Below, one piece after another: positions 1 to 8,278 of a stretch of DNA of 13,983 nucleotides. The position numbers were made by a program, and so were the translations under genes. This DNA is from Thermococci archaeon (GTDB lineage: Archaea; Methanobacteriota_B; Thermococci; Thermococcales; Thermococcaceae). The stretch spans positions 1 through 13,983 of the forward strand of contig QMUE01000008.1 in assembly GCA_003663535.1 (NCBI GenBank), in the 5' to 3' direction. The notes under the pieces were generated by a model that worked only from the letters and a program-made list of their open reading frames with translations, was not told where the DNA came from and searched no databases. Within the stretch, counting starts at the first letter, position 1. Every line of letters begins with the position of its first letter.

Positions 1-328
1 GAATCTCAAACTTTTTTATCTGTAGCTCCAACCTATTGGGTAGCCACTCATCATCGTCGTCGAGAAGAGCTATGAACCTTCCCCTGGCTTTTCTTATCCC
101 GGTGTTTCTTGCAACGGGACCACCAGAGTTCTTTTTGAGGCGTACGTACCTGATTCTTCCATCGTTTATGCTCCTCACAACCTCCGGAGTGTTGTCCGGT
201 GAGGCATCATCGACCACTATCAGCTCAAAGTCCGTGAATGTCTGATTAAGAACACTCGCTATGGCTCTTTTAAGGAGGTTTGCCCTGTTGTACGTGGGGA
301 TGATTACGGAGACAGTAGGTCTACTCAT
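1..328 (-). CDS. Family 2 (GT-A) glycosyltransferase, C-terminus beyond the window edge
   Basis: This is the amino-terminal 109 residues of a GT2 glycosyltransferase, which would transfer a sugar from a nucleotide- or lipid-linked donor at the cytoplasmic face of the membrane. The start reads MSRPTVSVIIPTYNRAN, the classic GT2 opening. The first nucleotide-binding acidic pair follows at residues 40-41 (VVDDASPDN), then SGGPVARNTGIRKARG near residues 68-83, and the metal/nucleotide-binding DDDDEW at 90-95. The rest of the catalytic domain lies off the left edge, so acceptor and donor cannot be guessed. The ATG at 328-326 overlaps the galU stop (323-321) by 8 bp, and GGGAG lies just upstream, so the two are translationally coupled as the third gene of ugd-galU-GT2. 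Family call is firm; specificity unknown. Confidence 0.88.
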   Translation of the reverse strand, partial: MSRPTVSVIIPTYNRANLLKRAIASVLNQTFTDFELIVVDDASPDNTPEVVRSINDGRIRYVRLKKNSGGPVARNTGIRKARGRFIALLDDDDEWLPNRLELQIKKFEI

Positions 329-1199
329 CGGGGATCTCCCTGAGGATGCTTTTTAGGAATCCCAGCATTTCGTTTCTCATTTCTCCTCTCTGAAGGCTCA
401 ATTTAAGGTTTGCTATAACGAAGCCGAGCTTACTTCCGACGTCATATCTTTCCCCTTTTATCTCCTTTGCGAAGATCTCTTGGCTTGGTAGGAGTATTTG
501 AAGGGCATCTGTGAGCTGTATTTCTCCACCCCTGCCAGGAGGAGTCTCCCGTAGGGCGTCAAATATCTCAGGAGTCAGAATATACCTTCCGATTATAGCA
601 ACGTTGCTCGGTGCTTCTTGAATCGATGGCTTCTCCACGAGATGCCGTACTATGTACAGGCCCTCTTCGATAGGCTCACCGTCTACGATTCCGTACTTGT
701 TTACAAGCTCCCGCGGAACGCTTTCCACGCCTATAACGGGAACTTTTCTTTTCTCAGCAACGTCAATCAGTTGCTTTATGCCAGGTTTCTGGCTTACTAT
801 AATATCGTCTCCCAGGAGAACTGCAAAGGGCCCCCCGTTTACGTGTTTTTCCGCGTGAAGTATAGCATCTCCGAGGCCGAGGGGCTTCTTCTGACGAACG
901 TAATAGATGTCAACCATCTCTCCAATTTCCTCAATCTGCTTTAACTCCTCCAGCTTTCCCTTCTCTCTCAGGTAGAACTCCAGCTCGAAGCTTCTGTCGA
1001 AGTAGTCCTCTATAGCACGCTTTCCCTTCCCAGTTATGATGAGAATGTCATCAATCCCGGCTTTTACGGCCTCCTCAACAACATAGTGGATGACGGGTTT
1101 ATCGACTATTGGAAGCATTTCTTTAGGCATTGACTTGGTTATTGGGAGCATCCTAGTGCCAAGGCCAGCCGCGGGAATCACAGCCTTCCTTATCCTCAC
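321..1199 (-). CDS. galU: UTP-glucose-1-phosphate uridylyltransferase (UDP-glucose pyrophosphorylase)
   Basis: GalU makes UDP-glucose and pyrophosphate from UTP and glucose-1-phosphate in the cytoplasm, supplying the substrate of the adjacent dehydrogenase. The 292-residue protein has the nucleotidyltransferase signature KAVIPAAGLGTRMLPITKS at residues 5-23, followed by PKEMLPIVDKP. Further on are LLGDD (metal site), HLVEKPS, GRYILTPEIFD and GEIQLTDAL, all typical of GalU. Length matches the family. An in-frame GTG at 1205 would add two residues, but I chose the GTG at 1199-1197. It forms a GTGA overlap with the ugd stop and sits about 7 nt from GAGGGGG (1213-1207), whereas the 1205 GTG would leave only about 1 nt. 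Its place directly after ugd argues for a shared route to UDP-glucuronate. Some archaeal homologues accept dTTP or other sugars, so strict substrate choice is not proven. Confidence 0.94.
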   Translation of the reverse strand: MRIRKAVIPAAGLGTRMLPITKSMPKEMLPIVDKPVIHYVVEEAVKAGIDDILIITGKGKRAIEDYFDRSFELEFYLREKGKLEELKQIEEIGEMVDIYYVRQKKPLGLGDAILHAEKHVNGGPFAVLLGDDIIVSQKPGIKQLIDVAEKRKVPVIGVESVPRELVNKYGIVDGEPIEEGLYIVRHLVEKPSIQEAPSNVAIIGRYILTPEIFDALRETPPGRGGEIQLTDALQILLPSQEIFAKEIKGERYDVGSKLGFVIANLKLSLQRGEMRNEMLGFLKSILREIPDE

Positions 1200-2479
1200 C
1201 AGCACACCCCCTCGTAAACTTCAGCCGTTTCCTCCGCCCTCCTAACGCGCCTGCCATCAATCACGATTTTACCCGAATAGTCAAGATTCCCAAATTCCTC
1301 CCACTCAGTTACAATAAGGACAGCATCGCTACTCTTGAGAACATCATTTCCAGAGTTCGCGTACTCGATCTTCTCGCCAACGTCCGAATAAAAGCGCTTG
1401 AAATTCTCCATAGCCTGAGGATCGTAGGCGATGACTTTTGCCCCCTCCTCAAGCAACTTCTTGATGATAACGTACGCCCTCGTCTCCCTAACATCATCAG
1501 TATTCGGCTTAAATGCAAGTCCAAGAACACCAATCCTTTTACTTCTTAACTCTGGAACGTGCCTTTTCAATAGTTCAATGAGCTTGAGTGGTTGCCTCTT
1601 GTTAACCTCAACGACGGCCTTTAGGATGATTGGATCCTCACCAAGCTCTTCCGCCTTTCGAATGAGTGCCCTCACGTCCTTTGGGAAGCATGACCCACCC
1701 CAACCGATTCCAGTCCTGAAGAAGTGTGGGCTGATCCTGTGGTCTAAGCCAATGCCCTCAAAAACCTTCCACGAGTCAATGCCAAGCTTCTTGCAAATAT
1801 TCCCAATCTCGTTGGCAAAGCTGATTTTAGTTGCGAGGAAGGCGTTGGAAGCGTACTTGATCATCTCAGCCGTTTTTATATCAGTGAAAAGCTTGGGAGC
1901 ATCAATGGGTGCGTAGAGTTCTTCCAAAACCTTTTTTGTTCTCTTGTCTTGGACGCCAATTATAATCCTGTCTGGGTTTAGGAAATCATCTAAGGCCACT
2001 CCTTCGCGGAGGAATTCTGGATTCATCGCTAGGCCAAAGTCCGCGTATGCCTTTTTTCCAGATTCTTTCTCAAGTATGAGTTTGATGACGTTCTCTGTAG
2101 TTCCCGGCAAAACGGTGCTCTTGACGACGACAACGTGGTAATCACTCTTCTCGCGGAGGGCTTTTCCGATTTCCCTCGCTGCCTGTTCAACGTAAGTAAG
2201 GTCGATTGAGCCGTCTTCTCTCGAAGGTGTTCCAACAGCGATAAAAGTCACGTCAGAGTTGAGGAGTGCCTCGTGGTAATCCCTGGTGGCGTAGTATTTT
2301 CCTTGAAATTCTTTCATGAGTTTCCTAAGCCCTTTCTCGTAGATTGGGGGTTGGGCATTATTAATCATCCCGATTTTTCCCTCGTCAACGTCCACAAAGA
2401 TTACCTCGTTCCCAAGCTTGACAAAACCCATCCCAGTGACGAGACCTACATAACCTGAACCGAAAATGGAAATTCGCAC
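1196..2479 (-). CDS. ugd: UDP-glucose 6-dehydrogenase (UDP-sugar dehydrogenase family)
   Basis: The enzyme oxidises UDP-glucose to UDP-glucuronate with two NAD+. The 427-residue product has the Rossmann motif ISIFGSGYVGLVTG at the start and PPIYEKGL. It also has the central-domain motifs VVVKSTVLPGT and MNPEFLREG, and the catalytic-cysteine motif GWGGSCFPKD with the nucleophile at Cys264. The C-terminal UDP-binding stretch LGLAFKPNTDDVRE completes the three-domain layout. These signatures fit the UDP-glucose branch better than the ManNAc branch, and galU next door supports this. The open frame extends to 2566, but the GTG at 2479-2477 is preferred: GGGGGGA (2492-2486) lies 6 nt upstream and homology begins there. 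It is the first gene of ugd-galU-GT2 on the minus strand and probably has its own TATA promoter near 2531-2540. Substrate could still be another UDP-hexose. Confidence 0.93.
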   Translation of the reverse strand: MRISIFGSGYVGLVTGMGFVKLGNEVIFVDVDEGKIGMINNAQPPIYEKGLRKLMKEFQGKYYATRDYHEALLNSDVTFIAVGTPSREDGSIDLTYVEQAAREIGKALREKSDYHVVVVKSTVLPGTTENVIKLILEKESGKKAYADFGLAMNPEFLREGVALDDFLNPDRIIIGVQDKRTKKVLEELYAPIDAPKLFTDIKTAEMIKYASNAFLATKISFANEIGNICKKLGIDSWKVFEGIGLDHRISPHFFRTGIGWGGSCFPKDVRALIRKAEELGEDPIILKAVVEVNKRQPLKLIELLKRHVPELRSKRIGVLGLAFKPNTDDVRETRAYVIIKKLLEEGAKVIAYDPQAMENFKRFYSDVGEKIEYANSGNDVLKSSDAVLIVTEWEEFGNLDYSGKIVIDGRRVRRAEETAEVYEGVCW

Positions 2480-2530
2480 TTTGAGTCCCCCCGGTATGTG
2501 TTTGATACTTAGAATAAAAATACATTGGTT

Positions 2531-2540
2531 AGTTTTTAAG
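2531..2540 (-). promoter_or_regulatory. Candidate TATA promoter for the ugd operon
   Basis: On the minus strand this reads CTTAAAAACT, an A/T-rich box of archaeal TATA type in the 134-bp divergent spacer. A start of transcription about 25 bp downstream (near 2508) would give a leader of roughly 30 nt ahead of the ugd GTG. Assignment rests on position and composition only. Confidence 0.35.
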
Positions 2541-2564
2541 TCCTGTGTTAGAGAGTAAACCACC

Positions 2565-2576
2565 AAAAATATTTTA
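2565..2576 (+). promoter_or_regulatory. Candidate TATA promoter for the GT-B gene at 2614
   Basis: The plus strand reads AAAAATATTTTA here, about 40-50 bp before the GTG start at 2614. Transcription would begin near 2597, giving a very short leader that just contains GGGAGGG (2600-2606). The two divergent promoters would overlap within the same spacer, so a shared regulator could act on both. This is inferred by eye. Confidence 0.35.
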
Positions 2577-2613
2577 TGTTCCGTATTGTATCCGTTATTG
2601 GGAGGGCCCTAGT

Positions 2614-4116
2614 GTGAAAATTGGGTTGTATGATTTTGAGATAGTGATTAATAGAATTAAAGATAAGGTTACCTACGAAGGGATATCCCTTATAAACCCT
2701 AATAAGTTTATAATGTATGTCTTAGGAAATAGGAAGTCCCTGACTCAGAATTGGATGGCGTTTAAATTTGCATACTTTTATCGATTGCATGCTATCTCTC
2801 GATGGAGACAACAGGATATAAAATCCCTTGGTTACGATGGAGTATTTTTAGAACCGATTCATGGCTTCAAATGGATCTATGATGGAGCTACTCCTGTAAA
2901 AATTTACGAACATGAGTATATGTACCCTATTGAAAAGGCTCTTGAGTCTGAGATGGGTCTAAATTTATTAAAGCTCACATATTATCTTCCAAACTTTAAT
3001 AAACCTTATCAAGAGGCCTCTAAGCTTAAAAAGGTACTCAGAATGGGAAGAATTCCATTTGGGGCATATTTCAAGCAGAGTTTTTCTCGAGAGGAACACA
3101 AGTATAACATGAACAAGTTTGATATTTCCCGTCCCGTTAAGGATTACTTGATTAATGTTGCATTTCCTGAATCTGTGAGGTGGTACTTAATGTGGAGAAG
3201 GATTCTCAGAACACATAAACCGAATTTCCTGTTTCTTGAATATGAGTATGGTCCCCTTGAATACATGGGAATAGTCGCATCCAAGAAAGAAGGCATCCCC
3301 TCTATAGCCATTCAACACGGCGTAATAAGTCCCACTCATCCAGGATATTATCACATACCCTCCAATGTCTCTTATGAGGAGGATGACTACATTAACTATG
3401 TTCTCCCAACAATAACTCTCGTTCAAGGAGAGTATGAGAAAAGGATTCTTCTAAAACATGGGTACCCTAGGAAGGCAGTAAAAGTCACTGGACAACCGAG
3501 ATATGACTTTCTCGCGTATTCTGACGAAATCTTTGACCGGGACGAAATACTTGAGAAATATGGCCTTCCAAGGAACAAAAGATACATTCTTTGGGCAACT
3601 CAGACCCACGGATTATCCCGTGAGGAAAACTTGAAAAACATTAAAGTAATATCTCAAGCATTAAACTCACTAAAAGATGAATATCATCTTTTAATAAAAC
3701 TCCACCCTAACGAGGATCAGAGAGCACCATTGTACCGCAAATTTTTAAAGAATAAGGAATTTGTTACAATAATGCCCGGGGAGACTAACGTCTATGAGCT
3801 TCTGTATGTCAGTGATGCCTTGATAACTAAACATTCGACTGTAGGAATAGAATCCATAATAATGAACCGACCGATACTGTTAACAAATACGATGGGAGAC
3901 TCAAAGGCACTAAGCATGTACACGGAGTACGGATTCAGATGGATTATCACAAGAAAAGAGGACTTGGTATCATACCTGAACGAGCTTGAAACTGGAGAAC
4001 TTTTGGATGAGTTCGAAAAAAGAAGGAAGATATTTTTGAAGGATAGAATATGTTGCCTCGGAAGTGCTACCAAAAACGTTATCAAAGTCATTGAAAAATT
4101 GGGGGGTAAGGGATGA
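2614..4116 (+). CDS. GT-B-fold capsule-type glycosyltransferase / polysialyltransferase-like protein
   Basis: This 500-residue protein is likely a glycosyltransferase (or phosphoglycosyl transferase) of the GT-B fold. It falls in the loose group that includes capsule export/synthesis proteins, CDP-glycerol glycerophosphotransferases and bacterial polysialyltransferases. The visible marks are in the second half: SIAIQHGVISPTHPGYYH, then LLIKLHPNEDQ, and SDALITKHSTVGIESIIMNRPIL, where family members bind the nucleotide donor. The first ~200 residues have no motif I recognise, and there is no signal peptide. An upstream GTG (2545) is in frame, but GTG 2614 has GGGAGGG (2600-2606) at good spacing and begins MKIGLYDFEIV, a typical amino-terminal strand. 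It overlaps the next gene by ATGA, so the two are coupled. With a CMP-sugar pathway downstream it is the best nonulosonate-transferase candidate here; that is inference. Confidence 0.72.
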   Translation: MKIGLYDFEIVINRIKDKVTYEGISLINPNKFIMYVLGNRKSLTQNWMAFKFAYFYRLHAISRWRQQDIKSLGYDGVFLEPIHGFKWIYDGATPVKIYEHEYMYPIEKALESEMGLNLLKLTYYLPNFNKPYQEASKLKKVLRMGRIPFGAYFKQSFSREEHKYNMNKFDISRPVKDYLINVAFPESVRWYLMWRRILRTHKPNFLFLEYEYGPLEYMGIVASKKEGIPSIAIQHGVISPTHPGYYHIPSNVSYEEDDYINYVLPTITLVQGEYEKRILLKHGYPRKAVKVTGQPRYDFLAYSDEIFDRDEILEKYGLPRNKRYILWATQTHGLSREENLKNIKVISQALNSLKDEYHLLIKLHPNEDQRAPLYRKFLKNKEFVTIMPGETNVYELLYVSDALITKHSTVGIESIIMNRPILLTNTMGDSKALSMYTEYGFRWIITRKEDLVSYLNELETGELLDEFEKRRKIFLKDRICCLGSATKNVIKVIEKLGGKG

Positions 4117-5369
4117 AGGTTCTAGTGATTGGAACCAATGTCCCAACGAAAGACTTCAGAGGAATTGGAGGTGCAGGTAAAGCCGCGATAATGCTCTCAG
4201 AGTATCTTGCCAAGATAGGAACTGATGTTTACGTGTTGCCATGGGTATCTGGGAGATTCAAATCTTTCTTTATAAAGCCACTCAAAGTAAACAATGTCAA
4301 CTACATAGTGGGAGTAATGAGCGCTAAGCTCTTTAGAGAGATTGTTAGGGAATTCTTTAGAGGGAGGTTCCTTAAACCAACGAAATACGTCAATGGAATT
4401 TTTAATAAACTTAAGGTAGCTTTAAGTGTCCTTTTAAACTATGCATATATTGAATTAGTTTTAAGCACCTTTGATGTTGATATAGTTCACATCCATGGGT
4501 TGAGGCCTGTTGAGATGCCGTTTATTGAAGTTATTACTGAGCGTAACTTCCCTCTAGTTGTTACTTTGCATGGCCTTGCCTCCAATGATCTGTCCGTCAA
4601 GTTTAAGGCTAGAGAATTGGAAAATGACATTTTCTCCCTACTTGCTTCAAAAAAATGTACTTTGCTGACTTCAGTATCATCAAAGGTTAAGGAGGAAATA
4701 ATCGATAGATACAATGTTAATCCAGAAAAGGTTAGAGTAATTTTGAATGGTGTAGATCATGAAAAATTTCAACTTTTGACCGATAAAAAGAAGCTACGAG
4801 AATCTCTTAAACTGCCAGTGGACAAGATTGTTCTTCTTCAGGTGGGTACGTTAAGTAAGCGCAAAAATCAGGTCTCAGTCTTAAAAATGCTTCTCCAACT
4901 GGAGCCAGAACTGAGAAACAAGATATATTATGTGATTGCTGGGGATGGGCCTGAGAAAAAATCTCTCGAACACTTTTGTGAGGAAAATGGGATTTCTAAC
5001 TGCAGAATATTTGGTTTTATTGATACTAAGACTTTGATAAAGTTATACAATGCATCGGACTTTTTAATTCATCCGGCATATGCTGAGGGGCTACCCCTTG
5101 TGTTTTTGGAGGCCCTTTCCGCTGGCTTGCCCATAATAACTTTTAGGGATCTCCATGGGGTGAGGGACATATACTCTCCAGATTGTATGGCTCTTATCCC
5201 AGAGAGAAGCATCGATGCGATGGTAAACACCTTAAAAGATGCTATAAATCGACAGTGGGATCGAAAAAAGATTAAATCATGGGCAAGAAGGTTTTCTTGG
5301 GAAAATGTCGCTCAAAAATATTTGAGATTATATCAGGAGGTGATTCATTGTAAGAAGTGGAAGAGTTGA
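4113..5369 (+). CDS. Family 4 (GT-B) retaining glycosyltransferase
   Basis: This 418-residue protein has the full GT4 plan and would extend a glycan from a nucleotide-sugar donor at the cytoplasmic membrane face. The amino-terminal domain has MKVLVIGTN, a glycine-rich GIGGAGKAA loop near residues 17-25, VDIVHIHGL and PLVVTLHGL. The hinge and carboxy-terminal domain show VRVILNGVDHEKF, LLQVGTLSKRKNQ, YYVIAGDGPEKKSLE and IFGFIDTKTLIKLYNASDFLIHP. The donor-binding EX7E motif, EGLPLVFLE, has Glu325 and Glu333. The ATG overlaps the previous stop as ATGA and is preceded by GGGGGGTAAGGG, so it is coupled to the GT-B gene. The closing residues RFSWENVAQKYLRLYQEV are usual for GT4 ends. Sugar specificity cannot be read from the sequence. 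Confidence 0.9.
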   Translation: MKVLVIGTNVPTKDFRGIGGAGKAAIMLSEYLAKIGTDVYVLPWVSGRFKSFFIKPLKVNNVNYIVGVMSAKLFREIVREFFRGRFLKPTKYVNGIFNKLKVALSVLLNYAYIELVLSTFDVDIVHIHGLRPVEMPFIEVITERNFPLVVTLHGLASNDLSVKFKARELENDIFSLLASKKCTLLTSVSSKVKEEIIDRYNVNPEKVRVILNGVDHEKFQLLTDKKKLRESLKLPVDKIVLLQVGTLSKRKNQVSVLKMLLQLEPELRNKIYYVIAGDGPEKKSLEHFCEENGISNCRIFGFIDTKTLIKLYNASDFLIHPAYAEGLPLVFLEALSAGLPIITFRDLHGVRDIYSPDCMALIPERSIDAMVNTLKDAINRQWDRKKIKSWARRFSWENVAQKYLRLYQEVIHCKKWKS

Positions 5370-5526
5370 GGGTTCTAACCATCCCTCCAAGATAAGCATT
5401 TCGAAGAAAGATCGTCTAAAGACAATTTTACAGACTAACAGATACAGAACACATAGAAATGCCAAAACAACCTAGCACAAAGTTTTTAGAGTTAATGAAA
5501 GGAGTAATTTAGGTAGGTGGGCGGAC
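5370..5526. other. 157-bp spacer between the glycosyltransferase pair and the nonulosonate genes
   Basis: No open frame, tRNA-like fold or obvious repeat is visible. Near its end the plus strand has GTTTTTAGA (5482-5490), a plausible TATA box about 37 bp before the ATG at 5527, and GGTGG at 5516-5520 as ribosome site. It therefore probably carries a separate promoter for the nonulosonate operon. No strong oligo-T terminator follows the GT4 stop, so read-through from upstream is possible. Confidence 0.4.
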
Positions 5527-7209
5527 ATGGAGATACTAGCGATTATTCCTGCTCGCGGTGGTTCTAAAGGCATAAAGAAAAAAAATCTTCGACTTTTGAA
5601 TGGAAAACCTTTAATTTATTACCAAATACAAAACGCTCTAAAAAGCAAGTACATAACAGACGTTGTAGTAACATCTGATGATGATGAAATCCTTGAATAT
5701 GCTTCCAATTTTCCAGTATATTTAAGAAAGCGTCCCGATGAACTAGCCCAAGACGACGTGACTTTAGATCCAGTAGTGTACGATGCTACAATTCATATGG
5801 AGAATTTGTTAGGTAAGAAGTACGATGTTGTTATAACCCTTCAGCCAACATCTCCCCTACTAAAACCAACAACCTTAGATAGAGCGATTGAAAAATTTTT
5901 CTCTGAGGACCTTGATACGTTAATTCCTGTTGTTGATGCAACTCATCTTTACTGGAAAGAAGAAAGAGGGCATGTTGTTCCAGACTACAAAAAGAGACTA
6001 AACAGGCAGTGGCTTCCGAAAAAATACAAAGAAACTGGAGCATTTTTAATAACAAGACGAGGATTCATAAGAGAAAATTCAAGATTCGGTGAAAAGATAG
6101 GAATTTTCGTCTTAGATGAAGAAGAGGGAGTGGATATAGATACTCCCTTTGACTGGCTAATCGCTGAAACACTAATGCGTAGGTTAAAATTCTTGTTCGT
6201 GGTTAACGGCAATGAGAAAGTTGGAATGGGCCATGTTTACAGAGCATTAACTCTTGCGGACCGTCTTATAGGACACACAGTTCAATTCATAACTTATGAA
6301 AGCAATGAGCAGGCAATAAAACTAGTACAAGATTCTGGATACCAAGTTATCAGAACCTCAAAAGATCGTCTTCTCCAAAAAATTGCGGAGATACACCCAG
6401 ATATCGTGATAAACGATATTCTCGATACAGATTTAGAATATATTACAAAACTAAAAGAGTTCGGAGTTTTCGTAGTCAATTTTGAGGATCTTGGTGAAGG
6501 AGCGGATGAAGCTCATTTGGTGTTCAATGCTCTCTATGAAAAAACCAACCCAAAACCAAATCACAGATTTGGCCATGAATATGAATGCCTAAACGAGAAA
6601 TACTATCTGTATTCACCGATTGAATTCAGAGATCCTCCCAAAACTCTTTTTGTAAGTTTTGGAGGAGTTGATCAAAACAATCTAACATGTAGAGTTCTAC
6701 AAGTTGTACCAGAAATCATCTCGGAGACTCCGATAGAAAAGGTAATAGTAGTAATAGGTCCTGGATACTCTCATAAAAAAGCATTGGAAGCACAACTAAA
6801 TGAACTACGAGGTTTAGAAAATAATATTGAAATACACCAAAACGTCAAAAATATGCCAAGGCTAATGAAAAGGGCCGACATTGCAATAACTTCCAACGGG
6901 AGGACTATTTATGAACTTGCTGCTATGGGAATCCCAACCATAAGTATCGCCCAAAACGATAGGGAAACATTGCATTTATTTGCCCGATATCATAGAGGAA
7001 TTAAATACCTTGGAGTAGCTTGTAATGTAGGCCCGGAAGATATACTCAATGCCATTAAAGACATTGCCGATGATCCGTACTTAAGAAAGAAAATGTACCT
7101 AGCACAGATTGAAGCCTCTAAAGTTATAAGGCAGGGTGTTGATAAGATTATTAACGAAATACTCTCGGAATATTGGAGGTGGAAGAATGAAAGAGATCAA
7201 GCTTGGTAA
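5527..7209 (+). CDS. neuA-pseG: Fused CMP-nonulosonate synthetase (NeuA-like) and PseG-like nucleotide-sugar hydrolase
   Basis: Two enzymes of nine-carbon acid synthesis are joined in one 560-residue chain. Residues 1 to ~218 are an acylneuraminate cytidylyltransferase, activating a nonulosonic acid with CTP. They carry IPARGGSKGIKKKNLR (7-22), QPTSP (106-110), ETGAF (169-173) and the metal-binding DIDT with Asp203/Asp205. Residues ~219-560 are a GT-B-like PseG/SpsG domain, which cleaves UDP from a UDP-diacetamido-trideoxyhexose before condensation. The mark is KVGMGHVYRALTLAD with His236 matching the PseG catalytic histidine, and TSNGRTIYELAAMGIPTI near the end. In the three-enzyme order, hydrolase acts before, and cytidylyltransferase after, the NeuB-type synthase encoded next. 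The open frame overlaps neuB by 23 nt. Domain calls are strong; pseudaminic versus legionaminic or another acid is unresolved. Confidence 0.9.
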   Translation: MEILAIIPARGGSKGIKKKNLRLLNGKPLIYYQIQNALKSKYITDVVVTSDDDEILEYASNFPVYLRKRPDELAQDDVTLDPVVYDATIHMENLLGKKYDVVITLQPTSPLLKPTTLDRAIEKFFSEDLDTLIPVVDATHLYWKEERGHVVPDYKKRLNRQWLPKKYKETGAFLITRRGFIRENSRFGEKIGIFVLDEEEGVDIDTPFDWLIAETLMRRLKFLFVVNGNEKVGMGHVYRALTLADRLIGHTVQFITYESNEQAIKLVQDSGYQVIRTSKDRLLQKIAEIHPDIVINDILDTDLEYITKLKEFGVFVVNFEDLGEGADEAHLVFNALYEKTNPKPNHRFGHEYECLNEKYYLYSPIEFRDPPKTLFVSFGGVDQNNLTCRVLQVVPEIISETPIEKVIVVIGPGYSHKKALEAQLNELRGLENNIEIHQNVKNMPRLMKRADIAITSNGRTIYELAAMGIPTISIAQNDRETLHLFARYHRGIKYLGVACNVGPEDILNAIKDIADDPYLRKKMYLAQIEASKVIRQGVDKIINEILSEYWRWKNERDQAW

Positions 7210-8257
7210 AAGAGTCATTAAGAGAGATAAATTTGATTTACCGTATATTATAGCCGAGGCGGGCGTAAATCACGAAGGCAGCATTGAAAAAGCAAAACAG
7301 ATGATCGAAGAAGTTGCAAAAGCAGGTGGGGATGCCATAAAGTTCCAATCTTATAAAGCAGAAACCTTGGCCTCAAAATATTCCCCCGCATATTGGGACA
7401 CTACAAAAGAACCAACAAAGTCCCAGTACGAGCTATTTAAGAAATATGACAAGTTCTGGAAAAACGAGTTTGAAGAACTTGCTGATTATGCAAGAGCATA
7501 CAGGATTGACTTTATCTCAACCCCGTTTGATACTGAGAGTGCAGATTTTCTCGAACCCCTCGTCCCTGCCTACAAAATAGCCTCCGCCGACATTACAAAC
7601 AAACCATTCTTAAAGTATATTGCTAGAAAGGAAAAGCCGATTATACTCTCAACGGGCGCTTCGACAATTTCTGAAATCTGGAAGGCCATTGAGTGGATTA
7701 AAGAAGAAGGAAACGACCAGATAATTCTCTTACACTGTGTCCTAAACTACCCAACAAAGTACGAGGACGCCAATCTTGGAGCCATTAAAAAAATGAGAGA
7801 ATTATTCTCCGACTATATTATTGGTTACTCGGATCACACGCTTCCAGAACATGTTGAGGAAGTCTTAATAACCGCATGGCTTCTTGGAGCTCAAGTCATA
7901 GAGAAGCACTACACCTGGAACAAGAACTTGCCCGGAAACGATCACTACCACGCAATGGACTACTCTGACTTAAAGAGAACTATTGAAAAAATGAAATTTG
8001 TTATGAAAATTATCGGAAAATTTGAGAAACACTATCTTCCAAGTGAAGAGGTTTCAAGAAAATACGCAAGAAGAAGCTTAGTTGCCAAAAGAGACATTCC
8101 TAAGGGAAAGATCATTGAGGACGAAGATATCACCTGGAAGAGACCAGGAACAGGAATCCCACCATGGATGATTGATCTTGTTATCGGAGGGATTGCCTTA
8201 GAAGACATAAAAGAAGATGAAGTGTTAACATTTGGAAAAATCAGACTAAAGCACTGA
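7187..8257 (+). CDS. neuB: NeuB-family nonulosonate (N-acetylneuraminate-type) synthase with SAF domain
   Basis: The 356-residue enzyme condenses phosphoenolpyruvate with a six-carbon amino sugar to give a nine-carbon nonulosonic acid. The barrel shows YIIAEAGVNHEGS with Glu24, GGDAIKFQSYKAETL, ISTPFDTESADFL, YKIASADITN, IILSTGAS and LLHCVLNYPT. It continues with IIGYSDHT and the metal-binding VIEKHYTWNKNLPGNDHYH. From about residue 295 an antifreeze-like SAF domain follows (ARRSLVAKRDIPKGKIIED), which in NeuB reaches into the partner's active site of the dimer. An open frame extends upstream to 7136, but ATG 7187 has GGAGGTG 5 nt away and starts at the conserved end. It begins inside the fusion gene, so translation is coupled. 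The GNDHYH variant differs from the GPDHKAS of meningococcal NeuB, so substrate may not be ManNAc. Confidence 0.94.
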   Translation: MKEIKLGKRVIKRDKFDLPYIIAEAGVNHEGSIEKAKQMIEEVAKAGGDAIKFQSYKAETLASKYSPAYWDTTKEPTKSQYELFKKYDKFWKNEFEELADYARAYRIDFISTPFDTESADFLEPLVPAYKIASADITNKPFLKYIARKEKPIILSTGASTISEIWKAIEWIKEEGNDQIILLHCVLNYPTKYEDANLGAIKKMRELFSDYIIGYSDHTLPEHVEEVLITAWLLGAQVIEKHYTWNKNLPGNDHYHAMDYSDLKRTIEKMKFVMKIIGKFEKHYLPSEEVSRKYARRSLVAKRDIPKGKIIEDEDITWKRPGTGIPPWMIDLVIGGIALEDIKEDEVLTFGKIRLKH

Positions 8258-8278
8258 ACCCCTGATTGGTGACCAACA

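Noticed and set aside
36..245. 69-residue plus-strand serine-rich open frame
   Set aside because: It is antisense to the GT2 catalytic motifs (the Ser run is the complement of the DDDDE codons).
618..944. 108-residue plus-strand open frame inside galU
   Set aside because: It lies antisense to the strongly conserved galU motifs, has no ribosome site and matches nothing I recognise; it is a shadow frame.
1431..1916. 161-residue plus-strand open frame opposite ugd
   Set aside because: Antisense to the catalytic region of ugd including the GGSCFPKD codons; a shadow produced by codon bias.
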